Assembly (NCBI RefSeq): GCF_040869045.1
Contig: NW_027137024.1
Coordinates: forward strand, 124,001-188,000
Source of the DNA: Eurosta solidaginis
Lineage: Eukaryota > Arthropoda > Insecta > Diptera > Tephritidae
Length of the DNA stretch: 64,000 nt
Direction of reading: 5' to 3'
Shown here in pieces: positions 1-10,600 of this stretch. Made by a program: the position numbers and the translations under genes. Below the pieces are notes generated by a model. It did no database searches. It saw nothing but the letters and a program-made list of their open reading frames with translations, and had not been told where the DNA came from. Every line of letters starts with the position of its first letter. The stretch's first letter is position 1.

Positions 1-3000
1 TTTAACGCATTTGTTTTGGTTACTCGACGTCTCCGTTCTCGTGTAGCCTACATATTGCGTTTTTTTTTTTAATTTGCTTACCGGGCTAAAGGTTAGCATG
101 TTTAAAATACGTAAGTCGTTTTGTTCATCAAATTTAAGTAGATAACTCATCAGTTGTTTGCATCAGAGCGACAATTTTTGAGATAGTTATTAAAACTGTT
201 TATAGGTTGTCAAACGTTGTTTCTCGTTGTATATCCTTTAATTCTAGAGTTAAATTGATAAATAACGTGTACGAATTTGTTTAACGCATTTCTTTTGGTT
301 ACTCGACGTCTCCGTTCTCGTGTAGCCTACATATTGCGTTTTTTTTTTTTTTAATTTGCTTACCGGGCTAAAGGTTAGCATGTTTAAAATACGTAAGTCG
401 TTTTGTTCATCAAATTTGAGTAGATAACTCAGCAGTGTTTGCATCAGAGCGACAATTTTTGAGATAGTTATTAAGACTGTTTAAAGGTTGTCAAACGTTG
501 TTTCTCGTTGTATATCCTTTAATTCTAGAGTTAAATTGATAAATAACGTGTATGAATTTGTTTAACGCATTTGTCTTGGTTACTCGACGTCTCCGTTCTC
601 GTGTAGCCTACATATTGCGTTTTTTTTTTAATTTGCTTACCGGGCTAAAGGTTAGCATGTTTAAAATACGTAAGTCGTTTTGTTCATCATATTTAAGTAG
701 ATAGCTCATCAGTTGTTTGCATCAGAGCGATAATTTTTGAGATAGTTATTAAAACTGTTTAAAGGTTGTCAAACGTTGTTTCTCGTTGTATATCCTTTAA
801 TTCTAGAGTTAAATTGATAAATAACGTGTAAGAATTTGTTTAACGCATTTGTTTTGGTTACTCGACGTCTCCGTTCTCGTGTAGCCTACATATTGCGTTT
901 TTTTTTTTAATTTGCTTACCGGGCTAAAGGTTAGCATGTTTAAAATACGTAAGTCGTTTTGTTCATCAAATTTGAGTAGATAACTCAGCAGTTGTTTGCA
1001 TCAGAGCGACAATTTTTGAGATAGTTATTAAAACTGTTTAAAGGTTGTCAAACGTTGTTTCTCGTTGTATATCCTTTAATTCTAGAGTTAAATTCATAAA
1101 TAACGTGTACGAATTTGTTTAACGCATTTGTTTTGGTTACTCGACGTCTCCGTTCTCGTGTAGCCTACATATTGCGTTTTTTTTTTTAAATTTGCTTACC
1201 GGGCTAAAGGTTAGCATGTTTAAAATACGTAAGTCGTTTTGTTCAACAAATTTAAGTAGATAACTCATCAGTTGTTTGCATCAGAGCGACAATTTTTGAG
1301 ATAGTTATTAAAACTGTTTAAAGGTTGTCAAACGTTGTTTCTCGTTGTATATCCTTTAATTCTAGAGTTAAATTGATAAATAACGTGTACGAATTTGTTT
1401 AACGCATTTGTTTTGGTTACTCGACGTCTCCGTTCTCGTGTAGCCTACATATTGCGTTTTTTTTATAATTTCCTTACCGGGCTAAAGGTTAGCATGTTTA
1501 AAATACGTAAGTCGTTTTGTTAATCATATTTAAGTAGATAACTCAGCAGTTGTTTGCTTCAGAGCGATAATTTTTGAGATAGTTATTAAAACTGTTTAAA
1601 GGTTGTCAAACGTTGTTTCTCGTTGTATATCCTTTAATTCTAGAGTTAAATTGATAAATAACGTGTACGAATTTGTTTAACGCATTTGTTTTGGTTACTC
1701 GACGTCTCCGTTCTCGTGTAGCCTACATATTGCGTTTTTTTTTAATTTGCTTACCGGGCTAAAGGTTAGCATGTTTAAAATACGTAAGTCGTTTTGTTCA
1801 TCATATTTAAGTAGATAACTCATCAGTTGTTTGCATCAGAGCGACAATTTTTGAGATAGTTATTAAAACTGTTTAAAGGTTGTCAAACGTTGTTTCTCGT
1901 TGTATATCCTTTAATTCTAGAGTTAAATTGATAAATAACGTGTACGAATTTGTTTAACGCATTTGTTTTGGTTACTCGACGTCTCCGTTCTCGTGTAGCC
2001 TACATATTGCGTTTTTTTTATAATTTCCTTACCGGGCTAAAGGTTAGCATGTTTAAAATACGTAAGTCGTTTTGTTAATCATATTTAAGTAGATAACTCA
2101 TCAGTTGTTTGCTTCAGAGCGATATTTTTTGAGATAGTTATTAAAACTGTTTAAAGGTTGTCAAACGTTGTTTCTCGTTGTATATCCTTTAATTCTAGAG
2201 TTAAATTGATAAATAACGTGTACGAATTTGTTTAACGCATTTGTTTTGGTTACTCGACGTCTCCGTTCTCGTGTAGCCTACATATTGCGTTTTTTTTATA
2301 ATTTCCTTACCGGGCTAAAGGTTAGCATGTTTAAAATACGTAAGTCGTTTTGTTAATCATATTTAAGTAGATAACTCATCAGTTGTTTGCTTCAGAGCGA
2401 TAATTTTTGAGATAGTTATTAAAACTGTTTAAAGGTTGTCAAACGTTGTTTCTCGTTGTATATCCTTTAATTCTAGAGTTAAATTGATAAATAACGAGTA
2501 CGAATTTGTTTAACGCATTTGTTTTGGTTAGTCGACGTCTCCGTTCTCGTGTAGCCTACATATTGCGTTTTTTTTTTAATTTGCTTACCGGGCTAAAGGT
2601 TAGCATGTTTAAAATACGTAAGTCGTTTTGTTCAACAAATTTAAGTAGATAACTCATCAGTTGTTTGCATCAGAGCGATAATTTTTGAGATAGTTATTAA
2701 AACTGTTTAAAGGTTGTCAAACGTTGTATATCTTTAATTCTAGAGTTAAATTGATAAATAACGTGTACGAATTTGTTTAACGCATTTGTTTTGGTTACTC
2801 GACGTCTCCGTTCTCGTGTAGCCTACATATTGCGTTTTTTTTTTTAATTTGCTTACCGGGCTAAAGGTTAGCATGTTTAAAATACGTAAGTCGTTTTGTT
2901 CATCAAATTTAAGTAGATAACTCATCAGTTGTTTGCATCAGAGCGACAATTTTTGAGATAGTTATTAAAACTGTTTAAAGGTTGTCAAACGTTGTTTCTC

Positions 3001-3335
3001 GTTGTATATCCTTTAATTCTAGAGTTAAATTGATAAATAACGTGTACGAATTTGTTTAACGCATTTGTTTTGGTTACTCGACGTCTCCGTTCTCGTGTAG
3101 CCTACATATTGCGTTTTTTTTTTTTTAGTTTGCTTACCGGGCTAAAGGTTAGCATGTTTAAAATACGTAAGTCGTTTTGTTCATCATATTTAAGTAGATA
3201 ACTCATCAGTTGTTTGCATCAGAGCGACAATTTTTGAGATAGTTATTAAAACTGTTTAAAGGTTGTCAAACGTTGTTTCTCGTTGTATATCCTTTAATTC
3301 TAGAGTTAAATTGATAAATAACGTGTACGAATTTG
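1..3335 (+). repeat. Higher-order repeat, shortened copy (12 monomers)
   Basis: The order of monomer variants matches the 14-monomer unit at 17477-21375 except that units 3 and 4 are missing. Shared diagnostic marks in order: TTTATAGG (unit 1), TTTCTTTTGG with CTCAGCAGTG and TTAAGACTG (unit 2), GTCTTGG with GTGTAAGAA, ATTCATAA, the AAATTTGC/AACAAATTT copy, three TATAATTTCC copies, GAGTACGAA, and a TATCTTTAAT copy. It has a private 10-bp loss of TTTCTCGTTG near 2724. Confidence 0.82.
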
Positions 3336-6300
3336 TTTAACGCATTTGTTTTGGTTACTCGACGTCTCCGTTCTCGTGTAGCCTACATATTGCGTTTTTT
3401 TTTAATTTGCTTACCGGGCTAAAGGTTAGCATGTTTAAAATACGTAAGTCGTTTTGTTCATCATATTTAAGTAGATAACTCATCAGTTGTTTGCATCAGA
3501 GCGACAATTTTTGAGATAGTTATTAAAACTGTTTAAAGGTTGTCAAACGTTGTTTCTCGTTGTATATCCTTTAATTCTAGAGTTAAATTGATAAATAACG
3601 TGTACGAATTTGTTTAACGCATTTGTTTTGGTTACTCGAAGTCTCCGTTCTCGTGTAGCCTACATATTGCGTTTTTTTTATAATTTCCTTACCGGGCTAA
3701 AGGTTAGCATGTTTAAAATACGTAAGTCGTTTTGTTAATCATATTTAAGTAGATAACTCATCAGTTGTTTGCTTCAGAGCGATAATTTTTGAGATAGTTA
3801 TTAAAACTGTTTAAAGGTTGTCAAACGTTGTTTCTCGTTGTATATCCTTTAATTCTAGAGTTAAATTGATAAATAACGTGTACGAATTTGTTTAACGCAT
3901 TTGTTTTGGTTACTCGGCGTCTCCGTTCTCGTGTAGCCTACATATTGCGTTTTTTTTTTAATTTGCTTACCGGGCTAAAGGTTAGCATGTTTAAAATACG
4001 TAAGTCGTTTTGTTCGTCATATTTAAGTAGATAACTCATCAGTTGTTTGCATCAGAGCGATAATTTTTGAGATAGTTATTAAAACTGTTTAAAGGTTGTC
4101 AAACGTTTTTTCTCGTTGTATATCCTTTAATTCTAGAGTTAAATTGATAAATAACGTGTACGAATTTGTTTAACGCATTTGTTTTGGTTACTCGACGTCT
4201 CCGTTCTCGTGTAGCCTACATATTGCGTTTTTTTTTTAATTTGCTTACCGGGCTAAAGGTTAGCATGTTTAAAATACGTAAGTCGTTTTGTTCATCATAT
4301 TTAAGTAGATAACTCATCAGTTGTTTGCATCAGAGCGACAATTTTTGAGATAGTTATTAAAACTGTTTAAAGGTTGTCAAACGTTGTTTCTCGTTGTATA
4401 TCCTTTAATTCTAGAGTTAAATTGATAAATAACGTGTACGAATTTGTTTAACGCATTTGTCTTGGTTACTCGACGTCTCCGTTCTCGTGTAGCCTACATA
4501 TTGCGTTTTTTTTTTAATTTGCTTACCGGGCTAAAGGTTAGCATGTTTAAAATACGTAAGTCGTTTTGTTCATCATATTTAAGTAGATAACTCATCAGTT
4601 GTTTGCATCAGAGCGATAATTTTTGAGATAGTTATTAAAACTGTTTAAAGGTTGTCAAACGTTGTTTCTCGTTGTATATCCTTTAATTCTAGAGTTAAAT
4701 TGATAAATAACGTGTAAGAATTTGTTTAACGCATTTGTTTTGGTTACTCGACGTCTCCGTTCTCGTGTAGCCTACATATTGCGTTTTTTTTTTTAATTTG
4801 CTTACCGGGCTAAAGGTTAGCATGTTTAAAATACGTAAGTCGTTTTGTTCATCAAATTTGAGTAGATAACTCAGCAGTTGTTTGCATCAGAGCGACAATT
4901 TTTGAGATAGTTATTAAAACTGTTTAAAGGTTGTCAAACGTTGTTTCTCGTTGTATATCCTTTAATTCTAGAGTTAAATTCATAAATAACGTGTACGAAT
5001 TTGTTTAACGCATTTGTTTTGGTTACTCGACGTCTCCGTTCTCGTGTAGCCTACATATTGCGTTTTTTTTTTAATTTGCTTACCGGGCTAAAGGTTAGCA
5101 TGTTTAAAATACGCAAGTCGTTTTGTTCAACAAATTTAAGTAGATAACTCATCAGTTGTTTGCATCAGAGCGACAATTTTTGAGATAGTTATTAAAACTG
5201 TTTAAAGGTTGTCAAACGTTGTTTCTCGTTGTATATCCTTTAATTCTAGAGTTAAATTGATAAATAACGTGTACGAATTTGTTTAACGCATTTGTTTTGG
5301 TTACTCGACGTCTCCGTTCTCGTGTAGCCTACATATTGCGTTTTTTTTATAATTTCCTTACCGGGCTAAAGGTTAGCATGTTTAAAATACGTAAGTCGTT
5401 TTGTTAATCATATTTAAGTAGATAACTCATCAGTTGTTTGCTTCAGAGCGATAATTTTTGAGATAGTTATTAAAACTGTTTAAAGGTTGTCAAACGTTGT
5501 TTCTCGTTGTATATCCTTTAATTCTAGAGTTAAATTGATAAATAACGTGTACGAATTTGGTTAACGCATTTGTTTTGGTTACTCGACGTCTCCGTTCTCG
5601 TGTAGCCTACATATTGCGTTTTTTTTTAATTTGCTTACCGGGCTAAAGGTTAGCATGTTTAAAATACGTAAGTCGTTTTGTTCATCATATTTAAGTAGAT
5701 AACTCATCAGTTGTTTGCATCAGAGCGACAATTTTTGAGATAGTTATTAAAACTGTTTAAAGGTTGTCAAACGTTGTTTCTCGTTGTATATCCTTTAATT
5801 CTAGAGTTAAATTGATAAATAACGTGTACGAATTTGTTTAACGCATTTGTTTTGGTTACTCGAAGTCTCCGTTCTCGTGTAGCCTACATATTGCGTTTTT
5901 TTTATAATTTCCTTACCGGGCTAAAGGTTAGCATGTTTAAAATACGTAAGTCGTTTTGTTAATCATATTTAAGTAGATAACTCATCAGTTGTTTGCTTCA
6001 GAGCGATAATTTTTGAGATAGTTATTAAAACTGTTTAAAGGTTGTCAAACGTTGTTTCTCGTTGTATATCCTTTAATTCTAGAGTTAAATTGATAAATAA
6101 CGTGTACGAATTTGTTTAACGCATTTGTTTTGGTTACTCGACGTCTCCGTTCTCGTGTAGCCTACATATTGCGTTTTTTTTATAATTTCCTTACCGGGCT
6201 AAAGGTTAGCATGTTTAAAATACGTAAGTCGTTTTGTTAATCATATTTAAGTAGATAACTCATCAGTTGTTTGCTTCAGAGCGATAATTTTTGAGATAGT

Positions 6301-6669
6301 TATTAAAACTGTTTAAAGGTTGTCAAACGTTGTTTCTCGTTGTATATCCTTTAATTCTAGAGTTAAATTGATAAATAACGTGTAAGAATTTGTTTAACGC
6401 ATTTGTTTTGGTTACTCGACGTCTCCGTTCTCGTGTAGCCTACATATTGCGTTTTTTTTTTAATTTGCTTACCGGGCTAAAGGTTAGCATGTTTAAAATA
6501 CGTAAGTCGTTTTGTTCATCATATTTAAGTAGATAACTCATCAGTTGTTTGCATCAGAGCGATAATTTTTGAGATAGTTATTAAAACTGTTTAAAGGTTG
6601 TCAAACGTTGTTTCTCGTTGTATATCCTTTCATTCTAGAGTTAAATTGATAAATAACGTGTACGAATTT
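3336..6669 (+). repeat. Rearranged higher-order repeat segment with an 8-monomer period
   Basis: Monomers starting at 3336 and about 3614 (the second with CGAAGTC and TATAATTTCC) recur eight monomers later at about 5559 and 5837, the second again with CGAAGTC. Those from 3891 on follow units 3-10 of the 14-monomer unit (TTTTTTCTCG, GTCTTGG, ATTCATAA, ACGCAAG marks). The segment ends at the retrotransposon. Confidence 0.7.
6665..6669. repeat. Target-site duplication, left copy (AATTT)
   Basis: AATTT precedes the left LTR and is repeated right after the right LTR. An uninterrupted monomer reads GTACGAATTTGTTTAACG here, so removing the element plus one AATTT restores a normal monomer junction. 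A 5-bp duplication is usual for BEL/Pao integrases. Confidence 0.92.
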
Positions 6670-7050
6670 TGTATAAACTTGTTGTGTCACTAATCACTCT
6701 CAAAGTAAAAAAGGTGGAGCGCGTTAGTTTTAAGTTTTAACTATTATTTTTATTACTTTAGTTCACGTAAGAAAAAAGCACTTACAAATATTTAAACCAA
6801 TCCAATTATAATTTTAATTTAATTTAAATTGAAACGAGCTAATAATAATTGCGCGACGGCGGGCGGGCGTTAATAAAAATCGATGCGTGGGTGTGGGCAG
6901 TTTAAGGTAAACTAAAAACAATGAGAGTGAGAGCCGTGGTGGCTGGCAAGCCACAGCTGAGCTGCACTGCCTGCGCTTGGCCGCACTGGCCGGGTGTTGC
7001 CAGACGGAGGGGGGCGGACTTAGTCCGAAAATTGGATCATGTCTTCAACA
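6670..7050 (-). repeat. 3' LTR of the BEL/Pao element (381 bp)
   Basis: Starts TGTATAAACTTG and ends GTCTTCAACA on the plus strand, matching 14865-15245 base for base as far as I can read. On the sense (minus) strand it begins TGTTGAAGAC. The half nearest the coding region is GC-rich (hairpin GTGGCT-GGCA-AGCCAC at 6939-6954), and the far half is AT-rich. The stop codon of the small downstream frame lies within it at 7020-7022. An AATAAA at 6754-6749 on the sense strand is a likely polyadenylation signal. I saw no convincing TATA box; a TCATTG initiator-like motif near 6920 is only weak. Confidence 0.97.
6749..6754 (-). terminator. Candidate polyadenylation signal AATAAA in 3' LTR
   Basis: Sense strand AATAAA within an A/T-rich part of the LTR. 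The 5' LTR has the same motif at 14944-14949. Its placement in the far half of the LTR fits an R-U5 polyadenylation region, but the cleavage site is not predictable here. Confidence 0.45.
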
Positions 7051-7469
7051 TGCTCCCCCCCCGCCCGACGCGTTGATGGGTTCAGGGCGGCATCAACCCT
7101 ATCTAAGGCTGCTCGTGCCTCGGCTACTAATTTACGAAGTTTGTCGTCGCGCTGTCTAGCCGACCGGCTTTGAGTTGCCCGTTGGCGATGTTGGGCTGTT
7201 GTTGCGCGCTGTGGGCCGCTGTCAGTGCGACGCTGGTTGGTGGGCGTGCGTCGAGCTCTGTGTAGGAGCGTGTGATGGCCGAGGGAGCATTTTCGGCAGC
7301 TGGACGGGGAGTCACATGCCCCGGTGCTGTGTGACACTGCCAGGCAGTTGATGCAGTACCGGTGGTTCCTCGCGCACTCGTAGCGCTCCTCAGGCTTCAT
7401 TGCGAGGAACGCCCGGCACTGCCTTAGCGCGTGTCGCTGCCCACATAGCCGGCATTTCTGGGTCCCCAT
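7020..7469 (-). CDS. Extra downstream frame: Gag-nucleocapsid-like zinc-knuckle protein (149 aa)
   Basis: A small frame in the position where an env gene would sit. The first ATG is at 7469-7467 and the stop at 7022-7020, inside the 3' LTR. Three zinc motifs are visible: C6/C9/H13/C18, C39/C42/H47/C52 and C58/C61/H65 or H66/H70. They have the same order and nearly the same spacing as the Gag knuckles of the upstream polyprotein, so this is a paralogous nucleocapsid module. After it comes an Arg/Gln/Ser-rich basic stretch (about 71-108) and a probable short amphipathic helix (about 108-130). No signal peptide or membrane segment, so it is not an envelope protein. Codons are strikingly G/C-ending, unlike gag-pol. 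The ATG context is poor (T at -3, G at +4). The frame is in phase with gag-pol and open back to its TAG, and a splice acceptor lies 13 nt upstream, so expression by splicing, fusion or readthrough are all possible. RNA binding is inferred; the role is unknown. Confidence 0.72.
   Translation of the reverse strand: MGTQKCRLCGQRHALRQCRAFLAMKPEERYECARNHRYCINCLAVSHSTGACDSPSSCRKCSLGHHTLLHRARRTPTNQRRTDSGPQRATTAQHRQRATQSRSARQRDDKLRKLVAEARAALDRVDAALNPSTRRAGGEHVEDMIQFSD
7051..7066 (-). other. Polypurine tract (plus-strand primer) of the retrotransposon
   Basis: On the sense strand the bases just upstream of the 3' LTR are GGGCGGGGGGGGAGCA, then TGTTGAAG begins the LTR. A G-rich purine run abutting the 3' LTR is where second-strand DNA synthesis is primed. 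Unusually, it is read through in frame by the small zinc-knuckle frame. Confidence 0.78.
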
Positions 7470-7482
7470 AGATTTGCGGGTC

Positions 7483-7506
7483 CTGTAAAGACAAGAAAAG
7501 AAAAAA
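7483..7506 (-). promoter_or_regulatory. Candidate 3' splice site upstream of the zinc-knuckle frame
   Basis: Sense strand reads TTTTTTCTTTTCTTGTCTTTACAG ending at 7483: a near-perfect polypyrimidine tract and CAG. The ATG at 7469 is 13 nt inside the exon. This is how a subgenomic mRNA for a downstream frame would be made in a retroelement with a third gene. Confidence 0.52.
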
Positions 7507-7613
7507 TACGTATTTCTCAAAAAATGGGTTAGAAAAATACGTTGGGGAGAGTAGCTTATATGTAGATTGCTAGGGGCATGAAGCAGAGGGTACCAGAGGT
7601 AGGGTTGGAACTG

Positions 7614-10600
7614 CTAGGCAGTTGGTAGCACGCACAGTTTGGCAATATTTCGGGTTATTAGTCCGTTTTGTGTTTTGAGTTCCACAACTCGAACATGGTT
7701 ATCCGATCCAGGGTGTAAAGTGATTACCCGTCCCAAACGCCATTCGTTCGGGGGTAGTAAATCATCCTTTACCACGACTAAATCTCCAACTTGAATATTG
7801 CGTTGAGGGCATTTCCATTTGTACCGCTTATGCAGCTCCTTGAGGTACTCGTTCTTCCATCGTGTGCTGAACTGGTGGTGAAGCGTTTTTAGTTTCTGCC
7901 ATTTGTTGACCAGGGTGAGATGCTCTGCAGTTGGCTCCGGCAGTGATAAGAGTGGCGCGCCTCGTAGGAAATGCCCTGGGGTTAGGACTAGGGGATTCAT
8001 TGGATCTTCGGACATAGGGGAGAGCGGTCGGGAGTTGAGGACCGCCTCTATGCGTACTAAGAGGGTAGTAAGCTCTTCTAAGGAGAACTTCTGGTTTCCT
8101 GCTACTTTCGTAAAGTGTATCTTGAAGCTTTTCACGGCCGCTTCCCATAGACCACCCATGTGGGGAGCGTATGGTGGGATGAATTTCCATGAGAATCCGT
8201 GAGTTGCATACTTTTCGGCGACGTCTGTAGCGACTTCCTTGAGGAATGTGGTGAATTCTCTTTGTAATCCGCGTTGTGCGCCGACGAACGTCTTTCCGTT
8301 GTCAGAATATATCTGGTGGGGTAGGCCACGGCGGCCAGTAAATCGGGCAAAGGCTGCGTTGAAGGCATTCGTGGTGAGATCAGAGCACACTTCTAAATGA
8401 ACAGCCTTTGTGGAAAAACAGACGAACACACAAACGTAAGCTTTGACATACGAAGCTCGGCGAAGGGGAGAAGTTTTTACCATAAATGGTCCAGCAAAGT
8501 CGACTCCTGTTGTATGAAAGGGTAGGGAATACGTTGACCTCTCGGGTGGCAAGGCTGCCATTATCTGCGTTTTCATCTGCTGTTTATAGATGGTGCAGGT
8601 TTTGCAGTGGAAGACGAGCTTTTTGACCTTTTGCTTCAAACGTGGAATGTAGTACTGTTGCTGTACCATTCGGATCATCAGCTGTTTGTCGGCGTGCAGC
8701 AAGTTCGAATGGAGGAAGTCTAACAGAAGAGAACAAAATCGAGAGTTTTCGGGTATGATAATTGGGTGCCGCTCATTAAAGCTATAGGTGGCATATGCTA
8801 ATCTTCCAGAAACTCGCATGATTCCTGAGTCATCTAGCATGGGGTTTAATGTCAGAAGGGTGTTCTTTCTGGGTAAGGGTCTTGACGTTTGAAGCAGCTC
8901 TATCGTGTCTCCGTAATGATTCCGTTGAGTTTGAATGATGATTTTGATTTTGGCATCATTCACTTCGGCGTGGGTGAGGTTGAGCGTGGCTGGAACTTCT
9001 AGTTTTCTTGCTCTTCGGATAAACCGCAACATATAGGCCACGACTCTAAGTGCTCGAGAAAACGACGAAAACCGGTCGAGTATGTCTATATTTTCTTCCT
9101 GCAGGGTGTGGAATACGTCCACATGTCGTTGTTCGGGGGGAGTTGGGTGATGAGAAATATCCTTTGGCCACGAAGTTGATGGGTTGATAAGCCAATTAGG
9201 TCCTTCCCACCATAATGGACATTGGACTAAATGCTGAGGCTTGCAGGCTCGAGTGCCCAAATCCGCTGGGTTATCCTTACTGGAAACGTGCCTCCAAGTG
9301 GCGTTGTCGACGTTCTTAAGAATTTCAGAGGTTATGTTGGCGACATACGTTTTCCAGGTATGGGGTGGTTTTTCTAACCAGGCCAGTACGATGGCAGAAT
9401 CGCACCAGAGAATGAGTTCGTGTTGGGGTAGATTCAGCTCACTTCGCAGCTGTTTCACTAACTTGGAGAGTAAAACTGCTCCACAGAGTTCCAACCGTGG
9501 AAGACTCACGGTTTGGAGGGGTGCTACTTTGCTTTTAGCAGCTAGCAAATGGGATGAAAACTTATTTTCATGGGTTTGTACTCGTAAATATATACAGGCA
9601 CAAAATGCTTTTTCTGAAGCATCTGAGAATCCATGCAGCTGGATTAGTTTATCGGGGGAATACTGTACCCACCTAGGGATTTTAATATCTCTGATATGAG
9701 GTAAATTTTCATAAATTGAGGTCCATTTTTGGAGAGCTCCGGGCTTCACGTCTTCGTCCCAATCCGTTCCTTCCATCCAGAGTTGTTGCAGCAACATTTT
9801 TGCAAGAATCATTATTGGCGAAAGCCATCCTGCGGGGTCAAACAGTTTTGCAACTGCTGATAAAATCTGCCTTTTTGTGGTCGTGTTTTCTGCTGATGGT
9901 GGATCATACGTGTATGTGAAGGTGTCGGTTAGCGCGTTCCACTGAATTCCAAGGGTTTTTGTGGAACTCGAATCATGGAATTTAAGGAAGTCGACGTCTA
10001 GAAAATCAGGGTCGGGAACGGGTTTTAAAATTTCAGGGTGATTTGCCAACATCTTCCTCAAAGGGAACCCTGCCGATTTTAAGGCTTCAATAGCTTGAGT
10101 CATAGAGTTCAAAGTGGACTGTATATTATGACCGCCGGACAAAATATCGTCAACATAAGTTTCATTCAATAAAATATTTTTAGCGAGCCGATATTCGTCT
10201 TGACAGTCGTGGGCGAGTTGGTGTAGGGTCCGAATCGCCAAATATGGCGCGCAATTTACACCAAAGGTAACTGTTTTTAGTCGAAAATCTTCTATCGGCA
10301 GAGTTGGGTGTTTTCGAAAAACGATTCGATGAAAATCTTTATCTTCTTCATGGATGCGTATTTGGCGATACATTTTCTCAATATCGCCGTTAAAAACAAA
10401 CTTATAAAGTCGCCATTTAAGTATGACGAGCATTAAGTCATTTTGTAGAATGGGGCCTGTATGAAGGACGTCGTTCAACGAGTTGCCAGAATGCGACATT
10501 TTTGATGCGTTGAAGACGACTCGCACTTTTGTGGTTTTGCTGTCGGGTTTTATGACAGCATGATGGGGTAGATAAAACGATAGATATTTACCATCTCTAA

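Larger units (their letters stand above)
1..6669 (+). repeat. Satellite array, left arm (~278-280 bp monomers, about 24 copies)
   Basis: Head-to-tail copies of one AT-rich monomer, taking TTTAACGCATTTG as its start. Starts fall at 1, 280, 561, 839, 1118 and so on, up to 6393. Each copy holds in order: a GACGTCTCCGTTCTCGTG block, a poly-T run of about 8-14, a TTACCGGGCTAAAGG block, ATACGTAAGTCG, a variable CATCAAATTT/CATCATATTT/AACAAATTT segment, GCATCAGAGCG, and TCTAGA inside a near-palindrome. Copies differ by scattered substitutions and poly-T length. No frame stays open across monomers and no RNA gene is recognisable. The last copy is cut at 6669 by the retrotransposon. The array runs off the left edge of the window. 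Functional role unknown; centromeric or other heterochromatic location is a reasonable guess only. Confidence 0.98.

Noticed and set aside
250..444. Short frames of 60-72 codons inside satellite monomers (also near 17724, 31118, 33590, 34148, 37455, 40307)
   Set aside because: They cross the variable poly-T run, exist only in monomers whose poly-T length happens to keep the frame open, and have low-complexity products. Not genes.
1..6669. CENP-B box in the monomer
   Set aside because: Neither strand shows the TTCG....A..CGGG core; the CCGGG in TTACCGGGC lacks the rest of the motif.
6977..7159. Plus-strand 60-codon frame over the LTR edge
   Set aside because: Antisense shadow of the zinc-knuckle frame and GC-rich LTR segment.
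7020..7520. Longer form of the extra frame starting at 7520 (166 codons)
   Set aside because: The codon at 7520 is TTG, not ATG, and this start would put the polypyrimidine tract and splice acceptor in coding sequence. The first ATG is at 7469.
7020..7613. env gene downstream of pol
   Set aside because: No signal peptide, membrane segment, furin-type site or glycosylation pattern; the product has zinc knuckles instead.
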